A stretch of DNA of 64,000 bases from Bradyrhizobium sp. CB3481. GTDB lineage: Bacteria; Pseudomonadota; Alphaproteobacteria; Rhizobiales; Xanthobacteraceae. Position numbers and translations under genes: made by a program. The stretch is from NCBI RefSeq assembly GCF_029714305.1, contig NZ_CP121647.1, forward strand, positions 3,988,501 to 4,052,500. Direction: 5' to 3'. Of this stretch, positions 57,493 through 64,000 are shown in pieces; the first letter of the stretch is position 1, and the number at the start of each line of letters is the position of its first letter. Below the pieces are notes generated by a model. It worked only from the letters and a program-made list of their open reading frames with translations. It was not told the origin of the DNA and ran no database searches.

Positions 57493-57612
57493 GTCGTGCC
57501 CCGCGAAGGCGCGGCACCCAGTACGCCGCGGCCCATCGATTTGATCACAGGCGTCTCTGGAATACTGGGTCACCCGCCCCAGTGCGCAATTGCGCACAAG
57601 GCGGGTGACGAC
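57493..57612. repeat. Dispersed palindromic repeat, family B, copy 5, with an inserted palindrome
   Basis: Opens GTCGTGCCCCGCGAAGGCGC, contains ACCCAGTACGCCGCGGC and GTCTCTGGAATACTGGGTCA, closes GGCGGGTGACGAC. The closing arm is interrupted by a segment containing GTGCGCAATTGCGCAC (57582-57597), a perfect 16-bp palindrome absent from the other copies here. Confidence 0.85.
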
Positions 57613-57640
57613 AGTTCGAGTGGGGCGAGCCCTACGGTTC

Positions 57641-58297
57641 TCACCTGAAGTGATAGTTCACGCCAACCTTGATGGTGTGAAAGTCGATGGTACCGGAGTC
57701 TACCAACGGAGGGCCGCCGAAATTGTAGGCCTCGCTGCCGAGGCTGGTGAACATGTATTCGCCCTTGGCCGACCAGTTCGGCGCGAACATGTACTCGAGG
57801 CCGCCGCCGATGGTGTAGCCGGTATGAGTCTGGCTGTCCGAGAACGTCACGATGCCGTCCGAGATGGACCACTTCCTGTTGGCCCACGCATAACCGCCCT
57901 TGGCGTAGATCAGGGCGGCATCCATGGCGAAGCCGGCGCGGCCGGTCACGCTGCCGAATGAGTTGATCTTGGTTTCCTGCGTGACCAGGAAGCCGCCGGC
58001 GTCCTCGGTGAATCTGTCCTTGATGCTGGCGCCTGCGGCGTCGACTTCGACACCGAACACGAACTGGCTGCCCGGAAGCTGCCAGTTGTAGCCGACTGTG
58101 CCGCCGCCAAAGCCGCCGCTGCCAGCGTCGGTCTCCCAGCCATAGCCGCCCATCGCGCCGAGATAGAAGCCAGACCAATTGTACGCCGCAACCACCGCTG
58201 CCGGGGGAGCCTTGGCGTAGGGCCGCGCCGGCAGGTCGGCAGCCGAGGCCGCGGTCGCGACCGAAAGGGCCACACCAGCTAGAAGTAGTTGTTTCAT
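57641..58297 (-). CDS. Outer-membrane beta-barrel protein (Omp25/RopB type)
   Basis: An eight-stranded outer-membrane barrel protein of 218 residues. The signal peptide is MKQLLLAGVALSVATAASAA; AGGGGA is 7 bases upstream. The mature N-terminus (ADLPARPYAKAPPA) and YNWSGFYLGAMGGYGW open the barrel; GTIDFHTIKVGVNYHFR at the C-terminus ends with arginine after an aromatic residue, an outer-membrane assembly signal in the reach of BAM. Porin family members in rhizobia are abundant and often phase or stress responsive. Confidence 0.92.
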   Translation of the reverse strand: MKQLLLAGVALSVATAASAADLPARPYAKAPPAAVVAAYNWSGFYLGAMGGYGWETDAGSGGFGGGTVGYNWQLPGSQFVFGVEVDAAGASIKDRFTEDAGGFLVTQETKINSFGSVTGRAGFAMDAALIYAKGGYAWANRKWSISDGIVTFSDSQTHTGYTIGGGLEYMFAPNWSAKGEYMFTSLGSEAYNFGGPPLVDSGTIDFHTIKVGVNYHFR

Positions 58298-58764
58298 ATT
58301 CTGTCCCCTGTAGTTGAACACTCGTTTAATCCCCTGCGGGCCCCATCACGGACCGATTGAAGCGGCATGGTGACGTAACGTTCTTGGAAGCGGGCGCGAA
58401 CGCGCCCAAAAGACTAGACTGCAAGCGACGTTTGCGCGGGTGTGACAACGTCGTTCGCTGATTAACTATAGGACATCCATGCCGGCAAAAATTGGACCGA
58501 AGCGCGTCCGCTCATTGACGTCGGCAGGTTGCTATTTCGACGGCAGTGCGGCGAGCTGTGGCGCGAAATGCGTTCGCGATTTGCGCGAGAGGCGAGGCGA
58601 TGCGTTCGTATGATCGCGGTTGTTGGATTGCTTCGCTGCGCTCGCAATGACGAAGAAAATCGCGACGCACACGCCTCGTCATCCCCGCGCATGCGGGGAT
58701 CCTGTACGCCGCGGCTTATCGGCTCAATCACTGTCCTCTCCGGAATACTGGATCGCCGTTTGCA
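58298..58764. other. Intergenic region with repeat remnants
   Basis: About 470 bp with no gene. It holds the promoter region of the outer-membrane gene, the perfect palindrome GGGCGCG-AA-CGCGCCC at 58392-58407, a half family A repeat (58624-58653, TTGGATTGCTTCGCTGCG to CGCAATGACG) and a family B copy at 58677-58762. Confidence 0.5.
58677..58762. repeat. Dispersed palindromic repeat, family B, copy 6 (divergent)
   Basis: Opens CGTCATCCCCGCGCATGCGG, contains ATCCTGTACGCCGCGGC and TCCGGAATACTGGATCGCC. Its closing hairpin arm is lost: the expected CCCGCxxGCGGG motif is replaced by GTTTGCATC. Overlaps the end region of the next gene. Confidence 0.65.
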
Positions 58765-59100
58765 TCACCGCGGCTTGCGAACGTGAACGTTGATATCGAG
58801 ATCGATATCGCTGACGCAGGTCTGTGTCGTGCGATGCGAGCGGCCTTCGTGCCAGCGGCCCTCGCGCGCATGGGCATCCTTGACGCCTGCCAGCTTCAGG
58901 CAGCGCCATTGCGGCAGAGGGCCTGAGCTTTCGCCGGCGAACTGCCAGGCCAGCACGACCTCTTCGCCGCTCTTGTTGGCGCCGATGATGTGCGGACATA
59001 GTTCGCGGCGGCGGCCGTCATAAAAGCAAACCACTTGCCGCGCGCTGAGGATAGCGTTGCGGAAGAAGACATAGGTGACGCTCGGCATTGGGTGTGCCAT
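58765..59100 (-). CDS. Hypothetical protein, WYL-like C-terminal resemblance
   Basis: A protein of 111 residues starting MAHPMPSVTYVFFRNAILSA. The middle has FYDGRRRELCPHIIGANKSG and VVLAWQFAGESSGPLPQWRC, which is reminiscent of the ligand-binding WYL/beta-barrel fold. It has no winged helix. The pattern suggests a real, conserved rhizobial family, but I cannot name it. It is divergent from the AAA ATPase gene, 67 bp away, and could share its control region. Confidence 0.6.
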   Translation of the reverse strand: MAHPMPSVTYVFFRNAILSARQVVCFYDGRRRELCPHIIGANKSGEEVVLAWQFAGESSGPLPQWRCLKLAGVKDAHAREGRWHEGRSHRTTQTCVSDIDLDINVHVRKPR

Positions 59101-59167
59101 CTAGGATTGTAAGTTATTCCCTGTATAACCGTAACGAACGATTTTGTTTCCTTGAGATCTGAATCCA

Positions 59168-59944
59168 ATGGCTTACAAACGCAATCGTACGATCAACCTG
59201 CCGGCGCCGTACCTGAGGCGAATCTGGCTCGAGCCCTCGCGCATCACAGATCGGGAATCCTATCCGTTCTGCCTGCCGTTGCTGCGCGACGATTTCGACC
59301 TGCGCTTCGAGCGGGCCACTACCATCATCGTCGGCGAGAACGGCACCGGCAAATCGACGCTGTTGGAAGGCATCGCGGCGCTGGCCGGCTATGATGAGGC
59401 CGGTGGTGGCAAGGGTTACATGCCGGTCGACCATTCATGGGCGCTGGAGAAAATGGGAGGCCAATTGTCCAGCGCGTTGCGGGCGAGTTGGCTGCCCAAG
59501 ATCACCAATGGATGGTTCTTCCGCGCCGAAAGCTTTTTTTCGGTCGCCCGCTATCTGGACGAGATGGCCCAGCGATATCCGAGGGGAGGAGGCCCGCCAC
59601 CCGATTTCCTCTCGCATTCCCACGGCGAAGGCTTTTTGCGCTTCTTCGAGGAACGCTGCCAGCGCCAGGGCATCTTCATCTTCGACGAGCCGGAATCGGC
59701 GCTGTCGCCCGGGCGTCAGATCGAGTTTTTGAAGCTGATGCGGCGGATGGAGGATATCGGCCATTGCCAGATCATCATGGCCACGCACTCGCCCATGCTG
59801 ATGGCATACCCGAACGCGACGCTGCTGCGGCTGACGAAATACGGATTGGAGCCGGTGACGCTGAAGGATACCGACCACTACAAGGTCATGCGGGAGTTTT
59901 GCGAGGATCCGAAGGGATTCGTGGACGCGGCGATCGCGGAGTGA
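59168..59944 (+). CDS. Stand-alone ABC-type/AAA ATPase (COG3910 type)
   Basis: A protein of 258 residues. Walker A is VGENGTGKSTLLEGIAALAG (near residue 55), a short lid follows, and the signature-like SHSHGEGFLRFFEER (near residue 150) is followed by Walker B IFIFDEPESALSPGRQIEFL (near residue 170) and the switch IIMATHSPMLMAYPNATLLR. Such proteins resemble single-domain predicted ATPases. No transmembrane part and no toxin or nuclease domain is adjacent, so a transport or defence role is not supported. ATP-dependent chaperone or regulator activity is equally open. Confidence 0.88.
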   Translation: MAYKRNRTINLPAPYLRRIWLEPSRITDRESYPFCLPLLRDDFDLRFERATTIIVGENGTGKSTLLEGIAALAGYDEAGGGKGYMPVDHSWALEKMGGQLSSALRASWLPKITNGWFFRAESFFSVARYLDEMAQRYPRGGGPPPDFLSHSHGEGFLRFFEERCQRQGIFIFDEPESALSPGRQIEFLKLMRRMEDIGHCQIIMATHSPMLMAYPNATLLRLTKYGLEPVTLKDTDHYKVMREFCEDPKGFVDAAIAE

Positions 59945-60088
59945 GGCGAGGTATTGACTTGCCGCACCAGCGGTTTCGCAACAGGGGCGCTTCCGGCCGA
60001 TGCCACGAACCGGCCTTGTTTGCTGCGAGAATGCGGTAGGATAACAGCAAGCCCGCGCCGGCGGGCCGGTAAGACATTGGGGAAACGC

Positions 60089-60643
60089 ATGAGAGCAACG
60101 ATTGTAAGAGCTGCGGCAGTGATGGCGGCCCTGGGTGTAGTTGGGGCGGCTTTAACCGCGGCCTGGGCGCATGGGCCGACGCGCCAGAAGGTGCGGGAAT
60201 CGATCGAGATCAACGCGCCGCCGGCGAAGGTGTGGGCCGCGATCGGCAATTTCCAGGACATGAGCTGGCTGCCGCCCGTCAGCAAGACCGAGGGCGACAA
60301 GGGCAATGCGATCGAGGCCACGCGGCGGCTGACGCTGGCCGGTGGAGCGACGGTCGATGAGGAGCTCTACAAATACGATGCCGAGAAGATGACCTATTCG
60401 TACCGGATCACCGCCGTCGACGTGAAGGTGCTGCCGGTCACCAACTATTCGTCCACCCTGACGGTTGCGCCGAGCGCCGACGGCAAGGGCAGCAGCCTGG
60501 AGTGGGCCGGTGCGTTCTATCGCGGCTTTCCCAACAACGATCCGCCGCCGGAGCTGAACGATCAGGCCGCGGTGAAGGCGGTGAGCGAGCTCTATAAAGC
60601 GGGTCTTGAGGCGCTGAAGAAAAAGGTCGAAAGCGGAAGCTGA
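60089..60643 (+). CDS. Exported SRPBCC-family protein (MxaD-like)
   Basis: A periplasmic START/SRPBCC-fold protein of 184 residues. The signal peptide MRATIVRAAAVMAALGVVGA ends near AWAHG. KVRESIEINAPPAKVWAAIG (residues 35-54) is the typical SRPBCC opening; WLPPVSKTEG follows, and ELYKAGLEALKKKVE forms the C-terminal helix. In methylotrophs MxaD is an exported SRPBCC protein that helps methanol dehydrogenase pass electrons to cytochrome c. The similarity is by fold and export, so the link is inference. The next gene begins 2 bp after the stop. Confidence 0.75.
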   Translation: MRATIVRAAAVMAALGVVGAALTAAWAHGPTRQKVRESIEINAPPAKVWAAIGNFQDMSWLPPVSKTEGDKGNAIEATRRLTLAGGATVDEELYKYDAEKMTYSYRITAVDVKVLPVTNYSSTLTVAPSADGKGSSLEWAGAFYRGFPNNDPPPELNDQAAVKAVSELYKAGLEALKKKVESGS

Positions 60644-60645
60644 TC

Positions 60646-61593
60646 GTGCGGGGCCTCGCACTGGCGGCGCTCGTCGCCAGCATCGGCGCAACCTTGGCCG
60701 GGCAAGGTTGCGCGGAGGAGGCATTCGTCACCAATCAGCTCAGCGAAAACCTGACGATCGTCGACCTCGCGACGTCGCGGCCAGTCGCGACCATCGCGAT
60801 CGGCGGCAAGCCGGCCGGCGTCGCTGTGACGCCAGATGGACGCTTCGCCTATGTGACAAGCCCCGACGCCAAGGCGGTTACGGTGGTCGATGCTGTCGCA
60901 CGCCAGGTCGTCGGCAAGATCAATGTAAGCGGCGGCCCGCTCGGCGTTGCCGTGGCGCCGGATGGCACGGCTGTCTATGTCGCCGACTGGTACGCCGCGG
61001 CGGTGCGGGTGATCGATCCGAAGGAGCAACGCGTGGTCGCCGATATCGCGGTCGGCGCCTCGCCGTCGGGGCTTGCGGTAACGCCGGACGGGCGGCTGTT
61101 GCTCTCGGCCGACCGCGATGCCGACAGCGTCTCCGTCGTCGATACTTCGACACGCGAACGCCGGGCCACAATCAAGGTCGGCACGCGCCCGTTCGGCATC
61201 ACCATCGATATGGAGGGGCGGCGCGCCTACACCGCCAATGTCGGATCGAACGACGTCTCCGTGATCGACATTGCCGGTCAAAAGGAGATCGGACGCGTCA
61301 AGACGGGTCTGCGCCCCTATGCCGTCGCGCTCGCCCAGGGCCGCGGGTTCGTCACCGACCAGTATGGCGGCACCGTCAGCGTGTTCGATCTCGCGAGCCT
61401 CGTGCCGGTCAAGCACATCAATGTCGGCGAGTATCCGGAGGGAATCGCGGCGACGGCGGACGGCCGGCAGATCGTGGTGGCAAACTGGGAGAGCAACTCG
61501 ATCAGCATTATCGATGCGGCCGAGCTGAAGGTGACCGGCGAGATCAAGGTCGGCGACGGACCAAGGGCGTTCGGAATGTTTCTCAGGCGGTAG
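60646..61593 (+). CDS. Exported YVTN-family beta-propeller protein
   Basis: A periplasmic protein of 315 residues starting at a GTG, with a signal peptide MRGLALAALVASIGATLAGQ. Six to seven blades with YVTN-like repeats are visible: RFAYVTSPDAKAVTVVDAVA, AVYVADWYAAAVRVIDP, RRAYTANVGSNDVSVIDIAG and RGFVTDQYGGTVSVFDLASL. The propeller family is found with PQQ-dependent alcohol dehydrogenases and cytochromes. Directly coupled to the SRPBCC gene. No dehydrogenase gene lies in the window. Confidence 0.9.
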   Translation: MRGLALAALVASIGATLAGQGCAEEAFVTNQLSENLTIVDLATSRPVATIAIGGKPAGVAVTPDGRFAYVTSPDAKAVTVVDAVARQVVGKINVSGGPLGVAVAPDGTAVYVADWYAAAVRVIDPKEQRVVADIAVGASPSGLAVTPDGRLLLSADRDADSVSVVDTSTRERRATIKVGTRPFGITIDMEGRRAYTANVGSNDVSVIDIAGQKEIGRVKTGLRPYAVALAQGRGFVTDQYGGTVSVFDLASLVPVKHINVGEYPEGIAATADGRQIVVANWESNSISIIDAAELKVTGEIKVGDGPRAFGMFLRR

Positions 61594-61610
61594 GTCGCGG
61601 GAAGGTGCGT

Positions 61611-61728
61611 AGGGCGGGTTAGCCCAACGGGTCCGCGTAACGCGCGGCCCGATGACAGGCTCCGGCGTAACCCGCCGCTCTCGCCGAGCGAGTGGCGTGG
61701 CGGATTACGCTTCGCTAATCCGCCCTAC
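61611..61728. repeat. Dispersed repeat, family E
   Basis: Opens AGGGCGGGTTAGCCCAACGG and closes GCGGATTACGCTTCGCTAAT then CCGCCCT. The ends are complementary (AGGGCGG with CCGCCCT), with an inner GGGTTA/TAATCC arm. Between the propeller gene and the PRC-barrel gene. Confidence 0.7.
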
Positions 61729-61769
61729 AAGCTATAATGCCGGGAAGCAGAGAAGACAGGGAGGTCACC

Positions 61770-62096
61770 ATGCCGCATACCCTGGTGCCCAGTGACCGCG
61801 TCGAGCATGTCAGCGTCTACTGCCGCGACGGCACAAGGCTCGGCTCGATCGAACGCCTGATGCTCGACAAGACCAGCGGAACGGTCGCCTACGCCGTGAT
61901 CAAGACCGGAGGCCTGCTCGGCAGCCACCACCATTGTCCGATAAGGTGGGACGCCCTCCGGTTTGATCCGGCACGTCAGGCCTACCAGACCGACGTCACG
62001 CCGGAAGACCTGCGCGCCGGTCCGTCGGAGCTGGATGACGACGCCTTTGATTGGGGCGACCGCTCGCGCCCGCATCCGCGTTACTGGGGCGTATAG
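61770..62096 (+). CDS. PRC-barrel-domain protein
   Basis: A small cytoplasmic protein of 108 residues from MPHTLVPSDRVEHVSVYCRD; GGGAGGTCACC precedes the ATG. The PRC-barrel core is VEHVSVYCRDGTRLGSIERL (near residue 11) and GTVAYAVIKTGGLLG, then PIRWDALRFDPARQAYQTDV. PRC-barrels occur in photosynthetic reaction-centre H subunits and in RNA-processing proteins; short stand-alone ones are common in rhizobia and of unknown role. Confidence 0.88.
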   Translation: MPHTLVPSDRVEHVSVYCRDGTRLGSIERLMLDKTSGTVAYAVIKTGGLLGSHHHCPIRWDALRFDPARQAYQTDVTPEDLRAGPSELDDDAFDWGDRSRPHPRYWGV

Positions 62097-62224
62097 TACG
62101 TCAGCGCGATTGCCGAAGGCGTGCTCGTGCTGGCGGCGAGAAAGAAAGTGACGGGTTGCTCTTCGGCAATCCGCACTACGTTTGCGGGCGTGAGCAGTAT
62201 CAATAATCCGGATGGAGCGGACGA

Positions 62225-62596
62225 ATGGACATTCGATCGACGCTGACGGAGCTATGTGAGGCCTTCAACGCGCACGATCTTGATCGCATCATGGCGTTCT
62301 TCTCTGACGATTGCATCCTGGAGATGCCAAGGGGAAACAGGCCTTGGGGCGCTCGTTTCGAGGGCAAGCGGAACGTGCGAGAAGCGTTGGCGACACGCTT
62401 CGAAGGCTTGCCTGATGTCCATTACGGCAACGGCGAACACTTCGTGGATTCGGCTGCCGATACCGGCATCTCGAGATGGACTCTCACCGGCACCACCCGC
62501 GAGGGAGTGAGAAAGGAGGTCCAAGGGTGCGACTTCTATACGTTTCGCAACGGCAAGGTGATCCGCAAGGATTCATATTGGAAGATCGTGGAGTAA
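62225..62596 (+). CDS. SnoaL/NTF2-like protein
   Basis: A protein of 123 residues with an alpha+beta-barrel fold. LTELCEAFNAHDLDRIMAFF (near residue 8) is the SnoaL opening; later LPDVHYGNGEHFVDS and DFYTFRNGKVIRKDSYWKIV close the fold. Members act as polyketide cyclases, isomerases or small-molecule binders; the active-site residues cannot be assigned. GGAGCGGACG precedes the ATG. Confidence 0.85.
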   Translation: MDIRSTLTELCEAFNAHDLDRIMAFFSDDCILEMPRGNRPWGARFEGKRNVREALATRFEGLPDVHYGNGEHFVDSAADTGISRWTLTGTTREGVRKEVQGCDFYTFRNGKVIRKDSYWKIVE

Positions 62597-62608
62597 CAGA
62601 ACCGCAGG

Positions 62609-62691
62609 TGGGTAGAGCGAAGCGAAACCCATCATTATTCTTTACCTTGTGGCAAAGTTGATGGGTATCGCTTCGCTCCACCCATCCTACG
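62609..62691. repeat. Dispersed repeat, family F
   Basis: Opens TGGGTAGAGCGAAGCGAAAC and then CCATC; closes with GATGGGTATCGCTTCGCTCC and ACCCATCCTAC. The arms GGGTAGAGCGAAGCGA and TCGCTTCGCTCCACCC are inverted. Between the SnoaL-like gene and uvrA. Confidence 0.7.
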
Positions 62692-62791
62692 CGCTGGGGT
62701 GATCGGCGCCCCCGCGTTATTAGACGGTGTAGAGTTGCAGCGTCGGTAGGGGCTGTGGCCGCTGCTTCGAACAGGGAAGCTCAAAAGGCGT

Positions 62792-64000
62792 CTACTCCGC
62801 CGCCTCACTAGCCCCCGCACTCTTCCGCGGCTTGCCATCCGCCTTCTTCAGCACCGGTGCCAAAAACTTCCCCGTATAGCTCCGCGGCGCTTTCACGATG
62901 TCCTCGGGCGGCCCCCAAGCCACGATCTCTCCGCCGCCGTCGCCGCCTTCTGGGCCGAGGTCGATGACCCAGTCGGCGGTCTTGATGACTTCGAGGTTGT
63001 GCTCGATGACGACGACCGTGTTGCCTTGCGCGACCAGCTCGTGCAGCACCTCCAGGAGTTTGGCGACGTCGTGGAAGTGCAGGCCGGTGGTCGGCTCGTC
63101 CAGGATATAGAGCGTGCGGCCGGTGGCGCGCTTTGACAGTTCTTTCGCCAACTTGACGCGCTGGGCTTCGCCGCCGGACAGCGTCGTCGCCTGCTGGCCG
63201 ACATGGATATAGTCCAAGCCGACGCGGTGCAGCGTCTTGAAGGTCTCGCGCACGCGCGGGACGGCCTTGAAGAATTCGGCGGCTTCTTCCACCGTCATGT
63301 CGAGCACATCAGAGATCGACTTGCCCTTGAACAGGACTTCCAGGGTCTCGCGGTTGTAGCGCTTGCCCTTGCAGGTGTCACAGGTGACGTAGACGTCGGG
63401 CAGAAAGTGCATCTCGATCTTGATGACGCCGTCGCCCTGGCAAGCCTCGCAGCGGCCGCCCTTGACGTTGAAGGAGAAGCGGCCGGGCTCGTAACCGCGC
63501 GCCTTGGCTTCGGGCAGGCCGGCGAACCATTCGCGGATCGGCGTGAAGGCGCCAGTATAGGTCGCCGGGTTGGAGCGCGGGGTACGGCCGATCGGGGACT
63601 GGTCGATGTCGATGATCTTGTCGATATGCTCGAGACCCTCGATGCGGTCGTGCGGCGCGGCGCCCTCGCTGGCGTTGTTCAGCTTTCGCGCGATGGCGCG
63701 GTAGAGCGTGTCGATCAACAGCGTCGACTTGCCGCCGCCGGAGACGCCGGTGACGCAGGTGAAGAGTCCCAGCGGAATTTCCGCCGAGACATTTTTGAGG
63801 TTATTGCCGCGGGCGTTGACGACCTTGATGGTGCGCCGATGGTTCGGCGGCCGACGCTCGGGGATCGGCACCGATAACTCCCCCGTGAGATATTTGCCGG
63901 TCAGCGACTTCGGATTGCGCATGATGTCTGATGGCGTGCCCTGCGCCACGATGTGGCCGCCATGCATGCCGGCGCCGGGGCCGATGTCGAGCACGTAGTC
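62792..64000 (-). CDS. uvrA: Excinuclease ABC subunit A, C-terminal part (5' end outside the window)
   Basis: Damage-recognition ATPase of nucleotide excision repair. 402 C-terminal residues are visible; the frame is still open at the window edge ([11 protein letters not shown]). Walker A of the second ATPase domain is [20 protein letters not shown]. The C-terminal zinc finger has [16 protein letters not shown] and [16 protein letters not shown]. The ABC signature is [19 protein letters not shown], Walker [16 protein letters not shown], and the switch [20 protein letters not shown]. Ends with a Lys/Ala-rich tail. Confidence 0.97.
   Translation of the reverse strand, partial: DYVLDIGPGAGMHGGHIVAQGTPSDIMRNPKSLTGKYLTGELSVPIPERRPPNHRRTIKVVNARGNNLKNVSAEIPLGLFTCVTGVSGGGKSTLLIDTLYRAIARKLNNASEGAAPHDRIEGLEHIDKIIDIDQSPIGRTPRSNPATYTGAFTPIREWFAGLPEAKARGYEPGRFSFNVKGGRCEACQGDGVIKIEMHFLPDVYVTCDTCKGKRYNRETLEVLFKGKSISDVLDMTVEEAAEFFKAVPRVRETFKTLHRVGLDYIHVGQQATTLSGGEAQRVKLAKELSKRATGRTLYILDEPTTGLHFHDVAKLLEVLHELVAQGNTVVVIEHNLEVIKTADWVIDLGPEGGDGGGEIVAWGPPEDIVKAPRSYTGKFLAPVLKKADGKPRKSAGASEAAE

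Noticed and set aside
59168..59944. Anti-phage defence ATPase
   Set aside because: No nuclease, reverse transcriptase, toxin or membrane effector gene is adjacent, and the flanks are housekeeping or unknown small genes.

Overview
This is a high-GC window of chromosomal backbone from an alphaproteobacterium, most likely a Bradyrhizobium or close relative in the Bradyrhizobiaceae. The reasons are gene order, protein sequence types and several families of short palindromic repeats scattered between genes. I find about 60 protein genes, two of them cut by the window edges (a pyruvate dehydrogenase E2 at the left, uvrA at the right). I see no tRNA or rRNA gene, CRISPR array, IS element or prophage.

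Left part (1-23.2 kb). Pyruvate dehydrogenase E2 and its E3 (lpdA) are followed by threonine synthase, a TctC/Bug-type solute-binding protein and an unknown gene. Next come a soluble lytic transglycosylase, a secreted RTX calcium-binding protein, ilvD with an overlapping Sel1-repeat gene, exonuclease III, and an RND efflux pair with a translationally coupled amidohydrolase. A small carboxylate-use cluster closes this part: a second Bug protein, a tartrate/D-malate-type dehydrogenase and a divergent LysR regulator.

Middle part (23.3-47.5 kb). This is a dense housekeeping block: erpA, dgt, argS, a SPOR-domain protein, nagZ, scpA-scpB, tatA-tatB-tatC, serS, surE, a receiver-only response regulator, pcm, a LysM/M23 lipoprotein, a DUF815 ATPase, yajC-secD-secF, a Mth938-like protein, a squalene/phytoene-synthase-family protein, an unusual kinase-like fusion, trmFO and a 50-residue DUF1127 gene. 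It joins chromosome segregation (ScpAB), protein export (Tat, YajC/SecDF), cell-wall remodelling (NagZ, SPOR, M23) and translation (ArgS, SerS, TrmFO). Several gene pairs overlap by ATGA, which implies translational coupling.

Right part (48-64 kb). This is looser and more accessory. It holds a small secreted protein, an MltB-type transglycosylase, membrane proteins (DUF2189, SPW), a DUF3597 protein, a Tat-signal FAH-family protein, a TPR protein, an acyl-CoA ligase next to a tandem PPC/DUF296 protein, an outer-membrane beta-barrel, a stand-alone ATPase, an SRPBCC/beta-propeller periplasmic pair, a PRC-barrel protein, a SnoaL-like protein and the C-terminal part of UvrA.

The observations most worth following are a kinase-like domain fused to what looks like the C-terminal subdomain of acyl-CoA ligases (44590-45687), the ligase plus double-PPC pair (54972-57471), the FAH-family enzyme with a twin-arginine signal, the SRPBCC/propeller pair without its expected dehydrogenase, and the repeat families, one copy of which carries a perfect 16-bp palindrome. 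No complete, clearly new multi-gene system is evident; these are leads.
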